A DNA stretch of 64,000 nt from Trichocoleus desertorum NBK24 (GTDB lineage Bacteria > Cyanobacteriota > Cyanobacteriia > FACHB-46), in assembly GCF_030409055.1 (NCBI RefSeq), contig NZ_CP116619.1, forward strand, positions 2,891,628-2,955,627, written 5' to 3'. This document shows positions 56,702-64,000 of this stretch, piece after piece; within the stretch, counting starts at the first letter, position 1, and the number at the start of each line of letters is the position of its first letter. A program made the translations under genes and the position numbers. Under the pieces are notes generated by a model. That model did not search any database and was not told the DNA's origin. It saw nothing but the letters and a program-made list of their open reading frames with translations.

Positions 56702-58036
56702 CTAGAAGCTCCAATTCACTTGGGCTGAGATCACATCTACGTCGCTATCAACACCACCTCTGAGTGTGCCTGCACCTGGTATCGTTTGGTTAATCTCGCG
56801 ATCGCCAAAGAACAGATGAGCATAGCTGAGATCAACCCGGACAGAATCTGTAGCTTGATAACTCACTCCTGCTGCGACCCAAGTGCGATCGGCATCGGGA
56901 ATGCGAGCGGTTACTTGATCCTCAGGTACGGGGCTGGGATCGTAAGCCACACCTGCCCGTAACGTCAGATCTTCATTCGGTTTATAGTTTACCCCCACAC
57001 CTACGCGCACCGTATCCTTCCACTCTGCGGGCTGGAGTGAAGCGGGTTGAGCGGGATTCTCAAACTCAATTCGCAGCCCTTCATAGCGACTCCAATTTGT
57101 CCAAGTTACATCGCTCATCACAGCCCATTTGGGGCTAAGTTCGTGGTAAACCCCCAGTGATAAAGAATCCGGCAGCTTCACTTCCGCCGCCGCCTCTGTA
57201 TCCGTGAACTGCCCCCGTGTGGTTAGAGCTTGAGCCGCAGTTGGCACCTCAAAATCGGCATCTCCTTCTAAGTCATGCGTCACTGCCGAACGATAGGCTA
57301 GACCGACCCGCGTCTGGGCGGAGGGTTCATACATTGCCCCGATGGTGTAACCCACGCTCAAGTCATCGCCAGAAATTCTCACTCGACCATCGAGTTGTTG
57401 CGGCACTGTGTTGAGCTGAGCCGATCGCCCAATTAAGCCAAAGTCGATCGCGTTGGACAGTTCCGCAGAGGCATACTGCACGTTCACACTCGCGCCAATC
57501 GAAACCTGGTCTGTAACCTTGGCAGCGATCGTGGGGCTGAAGTTGAGCGTAATCAGTTCCGATCGCAGCGCTTGATATCGCCCCACCCAATCTTCGTCGT
57601 AGTCGGTTGCCAAGCCAAAGGGTGGAGCAATGCCGAGTCCTAGCTTCAGGCGATCGCTCAAGCTCCAAGACGTATACAAGTTAGGCAAAAACTTGTTCGC
57701 CCCTGCATCGCCGCCTTCCCCACCCAGCAACGGCGTCCCAAGCACTGAGGTTGAGCCTTGGTTCTGAAATCGCACCGTTGGAAAAACGAGGTACCCTGCC
57801 CCGACGACAGAGTTACCTGGCAGACGAGTTAACCCAGCGGGGTTGAAGAAAAGCACACTAGCATCTTCAGCTCCTACAGTTCCACTCGCTCCTGCATTGC
57901 CTAGATTAGGAACGCTTTGTTCGGTCAAGGCAAAACCCGAAGCTAAAACCGATCTGGAGGTGTTGAGTGTGGCTAAAAGAGCCAGAATAGGTAACCCAGA
58001 TCGAAGCAATAATCGTCCGATAAAGCAACTTTTCAT
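56702..58036 (-). CDS. FadL/OmpP1-family outer-membrane channel (444 aa)
   Basis: The signal peptide (LRSGLPILALLATL...VLASG) is followed by the family start GFALTEQSVPNLGNAGASGT. The rest alternates like a beta-barrel, ending in VNWSF (terminal Phe). FadL proteins form 14-stranded barrels importing hydrophobic molecules; the substrate (fatty acids, hydrocarbons or other) is unknown here. Single gene. Confidence 0.93.
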   Translation of the reverse strand: MKSCFIGRLLLRSGLPILALLATLNTSRSVLASGFALTEQSVPNLGNAGASGTVGAEDASVLFFNPAGLTRLPGNSVVGAGYLVFPTVRFQNQGSTSVLGTPLLGGEGGDAGANKFLPNLYTSWSLSDRLKLGLGIAPPFGLATDYDEDWVGRYQALRSELITLNFSPTIAAKVTDQVSIGASVNVQYASAELSNAIDFGLIGRSAQLNTVPQQLDGRVRISGDDLSVGYTIGAMYEPSAQTRVGLAYRSAVTHDLEGDADFEVPTAAQALTTRGQFTDTEAAAEVKLPDSLSLGVYHELSPKWAVMSDVTWTNWSRYEGLRIEFENPAQPASLQPAEWKDTVRVGVGVNYKPNEDLTLRAGVAYDPSPVPEDQVTARIPDADRTWVAAGVSYQATDSVRVDLSYAHLFFGDREINQTIPGAGTLRGGVDSDVDVISAQVNWSF

Positions 58037-58311
58037 AAGTCAAAAAGTGGCAGACGAAAGAATGATTCAACTTTACGAGAATCTGTTGAAGCTGAGGTAA
58101 CTCTGCAAAAAGCTGTAAAAATTCGCCAAGAATCATCAAGATCTAGCAACGGACTCGACGACTGCTGCATCAATCCGTAGTGTCCCAATGGCTTGTAGCT
58201 TGATTTGCCCCCTAAAGCTGAGGTTTTAGCAAAACAAGTTCTTTATCTATGAGTTACGCACCTTGGTTGTGCGGCTCATTATTTGTATGAACCAAGCCTG
58301 GAGAAACCCGC

Positions 58312-58473
58312 ATGAGCGAGAAAAATGTTGAACAACAAGCTGCGGAAATTAACCAGGAGGTACAAGACCTTCTGGAAAAAACTGACGAGTGCGCAGCTCA
58401 AATGGATATGGATGAAATACTCATAGCAGGAAGAAAAATGGCTCAAGAGTTACAACAGCCTACTGAGGACTGA
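58312..58473 (+). CDS. Small acidic protein (53 aa)
   Basis: ATG 58312 with GGAGA upstream. It encodes MSEKNVEQQAAEINQEVQDL and continues through DECAAQMDMDEILIAGRKMAQ to a TGA at 58473. Highly acidic and helical, one Cys. No family recognised. The clean start, ribosome site and stop make it a plausible short gene in the otherwise empty 58037-58779 interval. Confidence 0.5.
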   Translation: MSEKNVEQQAAEINQEVQDLLEKTDECAAQMDMDEILIAGRKMAQELQQPTED

Positions 58474-58517
58474 TGATTAACTACTTGCTGCCAAATCTAT
58501 GATCCTCTTAACGGGAA

Positions 58518-58667
58518 TCAACTCTCTTTGTCTGATTGCTCTGATTGCTCTGGCTCTAGCTGTTCTGATTGCTCCTGCTCTCTTTCGGCTTCTATTTCTT
58601 TCAAAGCCTTATAAATCCAAAGCTTAGACAACTCCAGGGTGCTGATGCAATCGGGGATAGCTGACAT
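58518..58667 (-). CDS. Small Glu/Gln-rich protein (49 aa), doubtful
   Basis: ATG 58667 to TGA 58518: MSAIPDCISTLELSKLWIYK, then a charged low-complexity tail of EQSEQ-type repeats. No ribosome site of note. It could be a real small protein or a chance frame. Confidence 0.35.
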   Translation of the reverse strand: MSAIPDCISTLELSKLWIYKALKEIEAEREQEQSEQLEPEQSEQSDKES

Positions 58668-58779
58668 GCTAAAAGACTCTGTAAGGTTAATACTTTAAGC
58701 ATAGCGAGAGTGGGGCATTCGTTCCTGAAGATATATACCTAAAGTTGTAGGAAGATTTGAACTTTGATGACCTCTTTGA

Positions 58780-59466
58780 TCACAGAGGCGATCGCGTCCC
58801 CATGAAAATAATGGAAGCTGGCTTGCCTGTGCCTGGGTGTAACGGTTCTCGCAACTCTACCAACCTCAATCCACTGTCTACAAACAGCCGAGTCCAAGAC
58901 TCAAGCGTGCGGAAATACCACGGTGCAGGGTCTACGAAGTCAGGACTGAAGCCAGCCCACGAACCCGCACGCCACCCATCTTGATATGGCTGCTCTCCAC
59001 AGCCCCCCACAGGATGAATGGTTTGCACGATGAAGGTGCCATTAGGAGTCAACAAAGCGGGTACTGCCTGAATAAGGCTGACTACAGATTCGTTGCCAAT
59101 GAGCGAAAAATTAGCAACCGCCACATCAAATTTTGCTTTGAGCCGACCAGCCGCGATCGCTTCGTAACTCAGTAGTTCAAATTGGGTTGTTCCTGTGGTT
59201 CGTGCCTGCTCAATTAACTCAGGCACCACATCCACGCCTAACACCTGAATGCCCTGAGCGGACAGTTCGCGAGCCAGCCAGCCCTCGCCACAGCCAATAT
59301 CTACAACGCTCTGGGGTGTTCTACTGAGTACAGCATCCACGATCGCCTGATTAGTTACCAACGTACGGTTGGCAATTTGTCCTTGGCGCACTGCTACCGT
59401 CCAAGCTTTGGCATTCTGGTGCCAAGAATCAACTATTTTTTTGTCACTGAAGGGATGTAGTTCCAT
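58780..59466 (-). CDS. Class I SAM-dependent methyltransferase (228 aa)
   Basis: ATG 59466 avoids overlap with the divergent hydrolase gene. Motif I SVVDIGCGEGWLARELSAQG (about residues 52-71), then VLGVDVVPELIEQARTTG, FDVAVANFSLIGNESVVSLI and FIVQTIHPVGGCGEQPYQDG. The last segment, with SWAGFSPDFVDPAPWYFRTL, is common in proteobacterial and cyanobacterial methyltransferases of unknown substrate. Confidence 0.88.
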   Translation of the reverse strand: MELHPFSDKKIVDSWHQNAKAWTVAVRQGQIANRTLVTNQAIVDAVLSRTPQSVVDIGCGEGWLARELSAQGIQVLGVDVVPELIEQARTTGTTQFELLSYEAIAAGRLKAKFDVAVANFSLIGNESVVSLIQAVPALLTPNGTFIVQTIHPVGGCGEQPYQDGWRAGSWAGFSPDFVDPAPWYFRTLESWTRLFVDSGLRLVELREPLHPGTGKPASIIFMGTRSPL

Positions 59467-59521
59467 CACATTGTTTTGTAGCACATTCTTGTAGCACCTT
59501 ATATTTGTAGCGCTGCCCGTT

Positions 59522-60409
59522 ATGTTTCCCCGCTTTCTACCCCCTACTGTGCGATTGTTGCAAGACCCCACCGCGATCGCCTTAGCTCAACAAATTCAAC
59601 AACAAGCAATTTCTACACCGCTAACAGCCCAACCGATTCTCACGGCTTATGTGCAACAAGGCAATGGAGGTAGCCCCATTCTCTTATTGCATGGGTTTGA
59701 TAGTTCGGTGTTGGAGCTTCGGGCGATCGCACCCCTTCTAGCAAAGCAGCAAGCAACCTGGGCAGTTGATCTATTAGGCTCAGGCTTCACAGAGCGAATT
59801 GCAGATATCCCCCTCAATCCCAGCACAATTAGAACCCACCTCTACAGTTTTTGGGAGGCTCAGATTCAGCGACCTGTGATTTTAGTGGGTGCCTCGTTGG
59901 GTGGTGCAGTGGCGATCGACTTTACCTTGGCTTATCCGCAGTGTGTTGAGAAGTTGGTGCTGATCGATAGTGTGGGCTTTAGCGGCACTTTTCCGCTGGG
60001 TCAGCTCTTGTTTGCTCCTTTCGATCTGTTTGCAGTCGAGTTTTGGCGACAACGTAAACTCCTGCCGCTGACTTTTGGTGCAACCTTTGGCGGTTTCAGT
60101 GCAGCAGATCTAGAAGCCATCCGTTGTGCAGGGGTGCATTTAGAAATGCCCGGATGGGCGGAAGCGATCGCCAGCTTTACGAAAAGCGGTGGCTACAATC
60201 TGTCAGCTCAGCAAATCTCTCAAATCACCCAACCCACTCTAATTCTCTGGGGCGATCGCGATGACATGCTAGGAACGGCAGATGCGGAAAAGTTTAGAAG
60301 AGCAATTACCAATAGCGAGCTGGTTTGGATTCGTGATTGTGGTCATGTCCCGCATCTCGAGCAACCTGCCGTCACTGCTGAAGAGATTTTGAGATTTAGC
60401 CAGATTTAG
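59522..60409 (+). CDS. Alpha/beta hydrolase (295 aa)
   Basis: Nucleophile elbow GASLGG (Ser near residue 123) after ILLLHGFDSSVLELRAIAP (oxyanion-hole HG). The acid is in LILWGDRDDMLG, and the catalytic His is in IRDCGHVPHLEQP (about residue 278). A complete triad, so probably an active esterase, lipase-like enzyme or C-C hydrolase. No signal peptide. Substrate unknown. Divergent from a methyltransferase gene. Confidence 0.93.
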   Translation: MFPRFLPPTVRLLQDPTAIALAQQIQQQAISTPLTAQPILTAYVQQGNGGSPILLLHGFDSSVLELRAIAPLLAKQQATWAVDLLGSGFTERIADIPLNPSTIRTHLYSFWEAQIQRPVILVGASLGGAVAIDFTLAYPQCVEKLVLIDSVGFSGTFPLGQLLFAPFDLFAVEFWRQRKLLPLTFGATFGGFSAADLEAIRCAGVHLEMPGWAEAIASFTKSGGYNLSAQQISQITQPTLILWGDRDDMLGTADAEKFRRAITNSELVWIRDCGHVPHLEQPAVTAEEILRFSQI

Positions 60410-60508
60410 TGAGTCGGAGCGATCGCCTTTAAATGTAATGAACTTCTCGCTGAACTTGGAGAGGCAGTCCACTACTATTCAGTTGAGAAGACAGATCGAG
60501 GTCTTGGC

Positions 60509-61162
60509 ATGAGCAACAGTTCGGTAACGTCTGAGCAACGGGTTGTATTAGACAAAATTAGCTGGCAAAAATTTGAGAATTTATTAGCAGAGCTAGGTGC
60601 AGAACGTGCCACTCGCTTCGCCTACTATCGGGGGCGGATGGAAATGATGAACCCGTATGAGGAACATGAGCGCTACCGCAAACTGATTGAATCCTTGCTG
60701 TTGGTTCTAGCCGATGAAACTTATCTAAAAGTCGTAGGATTTGATTCAGCTTTGTTACAGCAACCCGAAGTGCAATGCGCGATCGAACCGAATGCTTGTT
60801 TCTATATTTCTCACGCGTCTCAGATGCTAGGCAAAACTAATCTTGATTTATCCCATGATCCAGTCCCCGATCTAGTTTTGGACATTGCCTTTACCAGTAG
60901 CACACTCGATAAATTACCCATTTATGCGGCTTTGGGCATTCCTGAGGTTTGGTGCTACACCAGTAACAACAGCGACCCTGTGCCAGAACAGCAACTCACA
61001 ATTTATCGATTGCAAAATCAACAGTATTTCACTAGCGAAACCAGCCTAGCCTTTAATTTTTTACCTGCGGCGAGAGTGCTGGAATTTATCGAGCAGAGCG
61101 ATTCGCTTGGCCTAGTTCAGTCTTTACAATTGTTGCGAGCTTGGGTGCAAGAAAGAATTTAA
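60509..61162 (+). CDS. Uma2 family (DUF820) endonuclease-like protein (217 aa)
   Basis: Second member of the family in this window: [58 protein letters not shown] and [20 protein letters not shown], then [16 protein letters not shown]. The core Asp is visible, but the usual Glu-x-Lys strand is degenerate ([11 protein letters not shown]). Probably cyanobacterium-specific; function unknown. Confidence 0.9.
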   Translation: MSNSSVTSEQRVVLDKISWQKFENLLAELGAERATRFAYYRGRMEMMNPYEEHERYRKLIESLLLVLADETYLKVVGFDSALLQQPEVQCAIEPNACFYISHASQMLGKTNLDLSHDPVPDLVLDIAFTSSTLDKLPIYAALGIPEVWCYTSNNSDPVPEQQLTIYRLQNQQYFTSETSLAFNFLPAARVLEFIEQSDSLGLVQSLQLLRAWVQERI

Positions 61163-61238
61163 GACCCGCAATCTGGACACGGGAAACGCGAAAAATATCG
61201 ATAAAATTGAAACCTGTCCAGATTCGCGCAAGGCTTTT

Positions 61239-63593
61239 ATGTCCGCCATTTCCTCGGCTCCGTTTTCTCCGGAAGAAATTGCTTCAGAAGGTATCAAACC
61301 AGAAGAATACGAAGAAATTTTCAATCGCTTGGGTCGGCACCCCAACAAAGCTGAGCTAGGCATGTTCGGGGTAATGTGGTCTGAGCACTGCTGTTACAAA
61401 AACTCGCGGCCTCTGCTCAAGCAATTTCCTACCGAAGGCGATCGCATCTTGGTGGGGCCTGGAGAAAACGCCGGAGTCGTGGATTTGGGTGATGGCCTTC
61501 AGTTGGCCTTCAAGATTGAGTCCCACAATCACCCTTCAGCTGTGGAACCGTTCCAAGGAGCAGCAACCGGAGTTGGGGGCATTCTGCGTGACATCTTTAC
61601 AATGGGTGCTCGTCCGATCGCGATTCTCAACTCCTTGCGCTTCGGCTCCCTGGATGATGCCAAAACTCGACGCTTGTTCAACGGCGTGGTGTCAGGAATC
61701 TCTCATTACGGCAACTGTGTGGGTGTACCCACCGTGGGCGGCGAAGTTTACTTTGACCCTGCCTATTCTGGCAACCCCTTGGTGAATGCGATGGCTTTGG
61801 GGCTAATGGAAACCCCAGAAATCGTGAAATCAGGAGCTAATGGCCTTGGCAACCCCGTGTTGTATGTCGGCTCCACCACTGGACGCGACGGGATGGGCGG
61901 AGCCAGCTTTGCTAGTGCCGAACTCAGCGATGAGTCAATGGACGATCGCCCTGCCGTGCAAGTGGGTGATCCGTTCTTAGAAAAATCCTTGATTGAAGCT
62001 TGCCTAGAAGCCTTCAAAACGGGTGCGGTGGTTGCCGCTCAGGATATGGGTGCCGCTGGGATTACTTGCTCCACCTCCGAGATGGCGGCTAAAGGTGGCG
62101 TAGGCATCGAGCTAGATTTGGATCTCATTCCGGTGCGCGAGACTGGCATGGTGCCCTACGAATATTTGCTCTCCGAGTCTCAAGAGCGGATGCTGTTCGT
62201 AGCTCACAAAGGTCGCGAGCAAGAACTGATTGATATCTTTGAGCGTTGGGGTTTGCACGCGGTCGTCGCTGGCACCGTGATCCAAGAGCCGATCGTGCGG
62301 ATTCTCTTCCAAGGACAAGTTGCGGCGGAGATTCCTGCCACGGCCTTGGCTGACAACACCCCAATCTATCACCGGGAACTAATGGCCGAGCCGCCAGAGT
62401 ACGCCCGCAAAGCTTGGGAATGGACGAGCGATCGCCTACCGCCTTGCTCCGCTGCTGGCATTGAACTAGCAGGCAGCAGCAAAACCTGGAATGAAGTCTT
62501 ATTCCAACTACTGGAAGCCCCCACGATCGCCTCAAAGCGCTGGGTGTATCGCCAATACGACCATCAGGTGCAAAACAACACCGTTCTCATGCCCGGTGGC
62601 GCAGATGCAGCCGTAGTGCGCGTGCGTCCCATCAACAGTTCTCCTGCTCAAGCCAACACTGGAGTTGCGGCCACTGTAGACTGCAACCCCCGTTACGTCT
62701 ATTTGCATCCCTACGAAGGAGCCAAAGCCGCTGTCGCTGAAGCCGCTCGCAACCTCAGTTGTGTGGGAGCCGAACCCTTAGCGGTTACTGACAATCTCAA
62801 CTTTGGCAGTCCCGAAAAACCCATCGGCTACTGGCAACTTGCCGAAGCTTGCCGAGGTCTGTCTGAGGCTTGCACCGAGTTCAAAACCCCCGTCACAGGC
62901 GGCAATGTCTCTCTCTATAACGAAACCCTAGACTCCGAAGGCAAACCCCAACCGATTTACCCCACCCCCGTTGTCGGCATGGTGGGTTTAGTCCCAGACC
63001 TAAACCGAATTTGCGGTCAAGGTTGGCAAGCCGTAGGCGATCGCATCTATTTATTAGGACTTCGCCTAGATAGCCCTGCTTCAGAAGCCATTACCCTCGG
63101 CGCATCAGAATATCTCGCCGCCGTTCACAACACTGTGGCAGGGAAACCCCCTGTAGTTGATTTCGATTTGGAGCGGCGAGTCCAAGCTGCTTGTCGGGAA
63201 GGCATTCGTCAGGGTTGGGTGCGCTCTGCCCATGACTGTGCTGAAGGGGGAGTCGCGATCGCCCTTGCCGAAGCTTGCATCAGTGGTCAAGCAGGAGCCG
63301 AGATTACCCTAGATACCTCCGATTCCCAACCTGACTCTTTGCGCTGGGATCAGCTCCTATTCGGCGAAGGTGGCGCTAGAATTCTCGTTTCTGTAGCTCC
63401 AGACCAAGCCGCAAATTGGGAAACCTATTTACAAGAACACTTGGGAGAATACTGGCAAAATCTCGGTCAGGTGGGTAATCCGAACGCTGGTTTACGGATT
63501 TCCACTAGACCCTCCGTTCCGGTTATCGACGCTAGCATTGCAGATATGAGCGATCGCTGGCTCAATGCCATTGAGCGTCGCTTATCAGTCTAA
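61239..63593 (+). CDS. purL: Phosphoribosylformylglycinamidine synthase subunit PurL (784 aa)
   Basis: Fourth step of purine synthesis (FGAR to FGAM, with PurQ and PurS, which are elsewhere). It shows [91 protein letters not shown] and [14 protein letters not shown]. The length matches the small-type PurL. purF follows in the same direction after 184 bases. Confidence 0.97.
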   Translation: MSAISSAPFSPEEIASEGIKPEEYEEIFNRLGRHPNKAELGMFGVMWSEHCCYKNSRPLLKQFPTEGDRILVGPGENAGVVDLGDGLQLAFKIESHNHPSAVEPFQGAATGVGGILRDIFTMGARPIAILNSLRFGSLDDAKTRRLFNGVVSGISHYGNCVGVPTVGGEVYFDPAYSGNPLVNAMALGLMETPEIVKSGANGLGNPVLYVGSTTGRDGMGGASFASAELSDESMDDRPAVQVGDPFLEKSLIEACLEAFKTGAVVAAQDMGAAGITCSTSEMAAKGGVGIELDLDLIPVRETGMVPYEYLLSESQERMLFVAHKGREQELIDIFERWGLHAVVAGTVIQEPIVRILFQGQVAAEIPATALADNTPIYHRELMAEPPEYARKAWEWTSDRLPPCSAAGIELAGSSKTWNEVLFQLLEAPTIASKRWVYRQYDHQVQNNTVLMPGGADAAVVRVRPINSSPAQANTGVAATVDCNPRYVYLHPYEGAKAAVAEAARNLSCVGAEPLAVTDNLNFGSPEKPIGYWQLAEACRGLSEACTEFKTPVTGGNVSLYNETLDSEGKPQPIYPTPVVGMVGLVPDLNRICGQGWQAVGDRIYLLGLRLDSPASEAITLGASEYLAAVHNTVAGKPPVVDFDLERRVQAACREGIRQGWVRSAHDCAEGGVAIALAEACISGQAGAEITLDTSDSQPDSLRWDQLLFGEGGARILVSVAPDQAANWETYLQEHLGEYWQNLGQVGNPNAGLRISTRPSVPVIDASIADMSDRWLNAIERRLSV

Positions 63594-63777
63594 ATAGTGG
63601 CGCGGCAACTGTAGTTGTAGCACAAGATACAAATTCCTTGGGTTAAGGCCAGGGAGTTGTTCCGTTTAAGGTTTTTGGTGGGATTATTAAAGAAACGTTA
63701 AGTCAACTGCTGGTTGTTTAAAGTTTCAATCTCAATCCCACCCCATCCGATTCAACCTACTAGGAGCTGACCGCAGC

Positions 63778-64000
63778 ATGATTCCCACCCATTCTGATCT
63801 TGCGTTTCCTGAAGATTCCTTGCCTCTGACTAGTGATAGCCAGGGAGAAGGGAGCGGCGACGCTCGACCCGACAAACCAGAGGAAGCCTGTGGTGTTTTT
63901 GGTGTCTATGCCCCCGAACAAGCTGTTGCGAAGCTAACCTACTTTGGTCTATATGCTCTACAGCATCGGGGCCAAGAATCGGCTGGGATTGCCACCTTCG
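63778..64000 (+). CDS. purF: Amidophosphoribosyltransferase PurF, start only (runs off right edge)
   Basis: First enzyme of purine synthesis. Start ATG 63778 after AGGAG (spacing ~10). The visible 74 residues include a ~38-residue propeptide ([20 protein letters not shown]...EEA) before the N-terminal nucleophile Cys of [18 protein letters not shown], then [16 protein letters not shown]. The long propeptide is of the self-cleaved B. subtilis-like type. The gene is cut by the window end. Confidence 0.95.
   Translation, partial: MIPTHSDLAFPEDSLPLTSDSQGEGSGDARPDKPEEACGVFGVYAPEQAVAKLTYFGLYALQHRGQESAGIATF

Overview
The window is a piece of a cyanobacterial chromosome. The evidence is the very dense HIP1 octamer (GCGATCGC) in genes and gaps alike, an allophycocyanin core subunit gene (apcD), a plastoquinone-type ubiA, lpxD, multi-PAS/GAF histidine kinases, and families that are multicopy in cyanobacteria (DUF29, Uma2/DUF820, pentapeptide repeats, DUF433/DUF5615). 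No rRNA gene, tRNA gene or CRISPR array was recognised. The species cannot be named from sequence alone; a filamentous Leptolyngbya-like lineage is a guess.

Layout. 0-3.2 kb: the 5' two thirds or so of a giant leftward signalling gene, built almost entirely of 92-residue HAMP-type repeats encoded by an exact 276-bp tandem array, running off the left edge. 4-9.7 kb: ygfZ-like gene, CHASE2 sensor kinase, voltage-gated K+ channel with a zinc-ribbon tail, rsmI. 9.7-16.4 kb: PfkB kinase, frameshifted secreted fasciclin protein, glycosyltransferase-TPR protein, lipoprotein, RbgA/YlqF GTPase, DsbA-like oxidoreductase. 16.5-18.8 kb: CIRCE-controlled groES-groEL with a UUCG-loop terminator. 18.9-29.9 kb is accessory: a NERD-helicase-zinc ribbon protein in a HIP1-free stretch, DUF1810 and HD-type proteins, a nested palindromic element, a 7TM-PAS-GGDEF cyclase, a frameshifted DUF29 gene, a complete IS630-type element, and a membrane NERD protein. 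29.9-43.4 kb is mostly housekeeping: universal stress protein, pgk, GST, dtd, ubiA, ppx, a large PAS/GAF kinase, lpxD, rlmD. 43.5-47.2 kb is a leftward run of small-family genes: Uma2, pentapeptide-repeat protein, a DUF433/DUF5615 toxin-antitoxin pair whose toxin has lost one base, and two tandem DUF29 copies separated by a relic of the DUF433 gene start. 47.4-64 kb: apcD, several SAM methyltransferases, cupin, a gene split by an ISH3-like element with 5-bp target duplication, AIM24, cysH, FadL-type porin, alpha/beta hydrolase, a second Uma2, then purL and the start of purF at the right edge.

How it fits together. Core operon logic is weak, as usual in cyanobacteria: most genes stand alone, and the clear functional pairs are groES-groEL, purL-purF and DUF433-DUF5615. 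Two histidine kinases (5.6 and 36.2 kb) share a nearly identical catalytic end and have no response regulator next to them. No clearly new system is proven here. The best candidates for novelty are the DUF29/DUF433/DUF5615/pentapeptide block, the NERD helicase inserted after groEL, the uncharacterised gene at 26.7 kb with two upstream palindromes, and the very long HAMP array. Several accessory genes carry single-base frameshifts while all core genes are intact.
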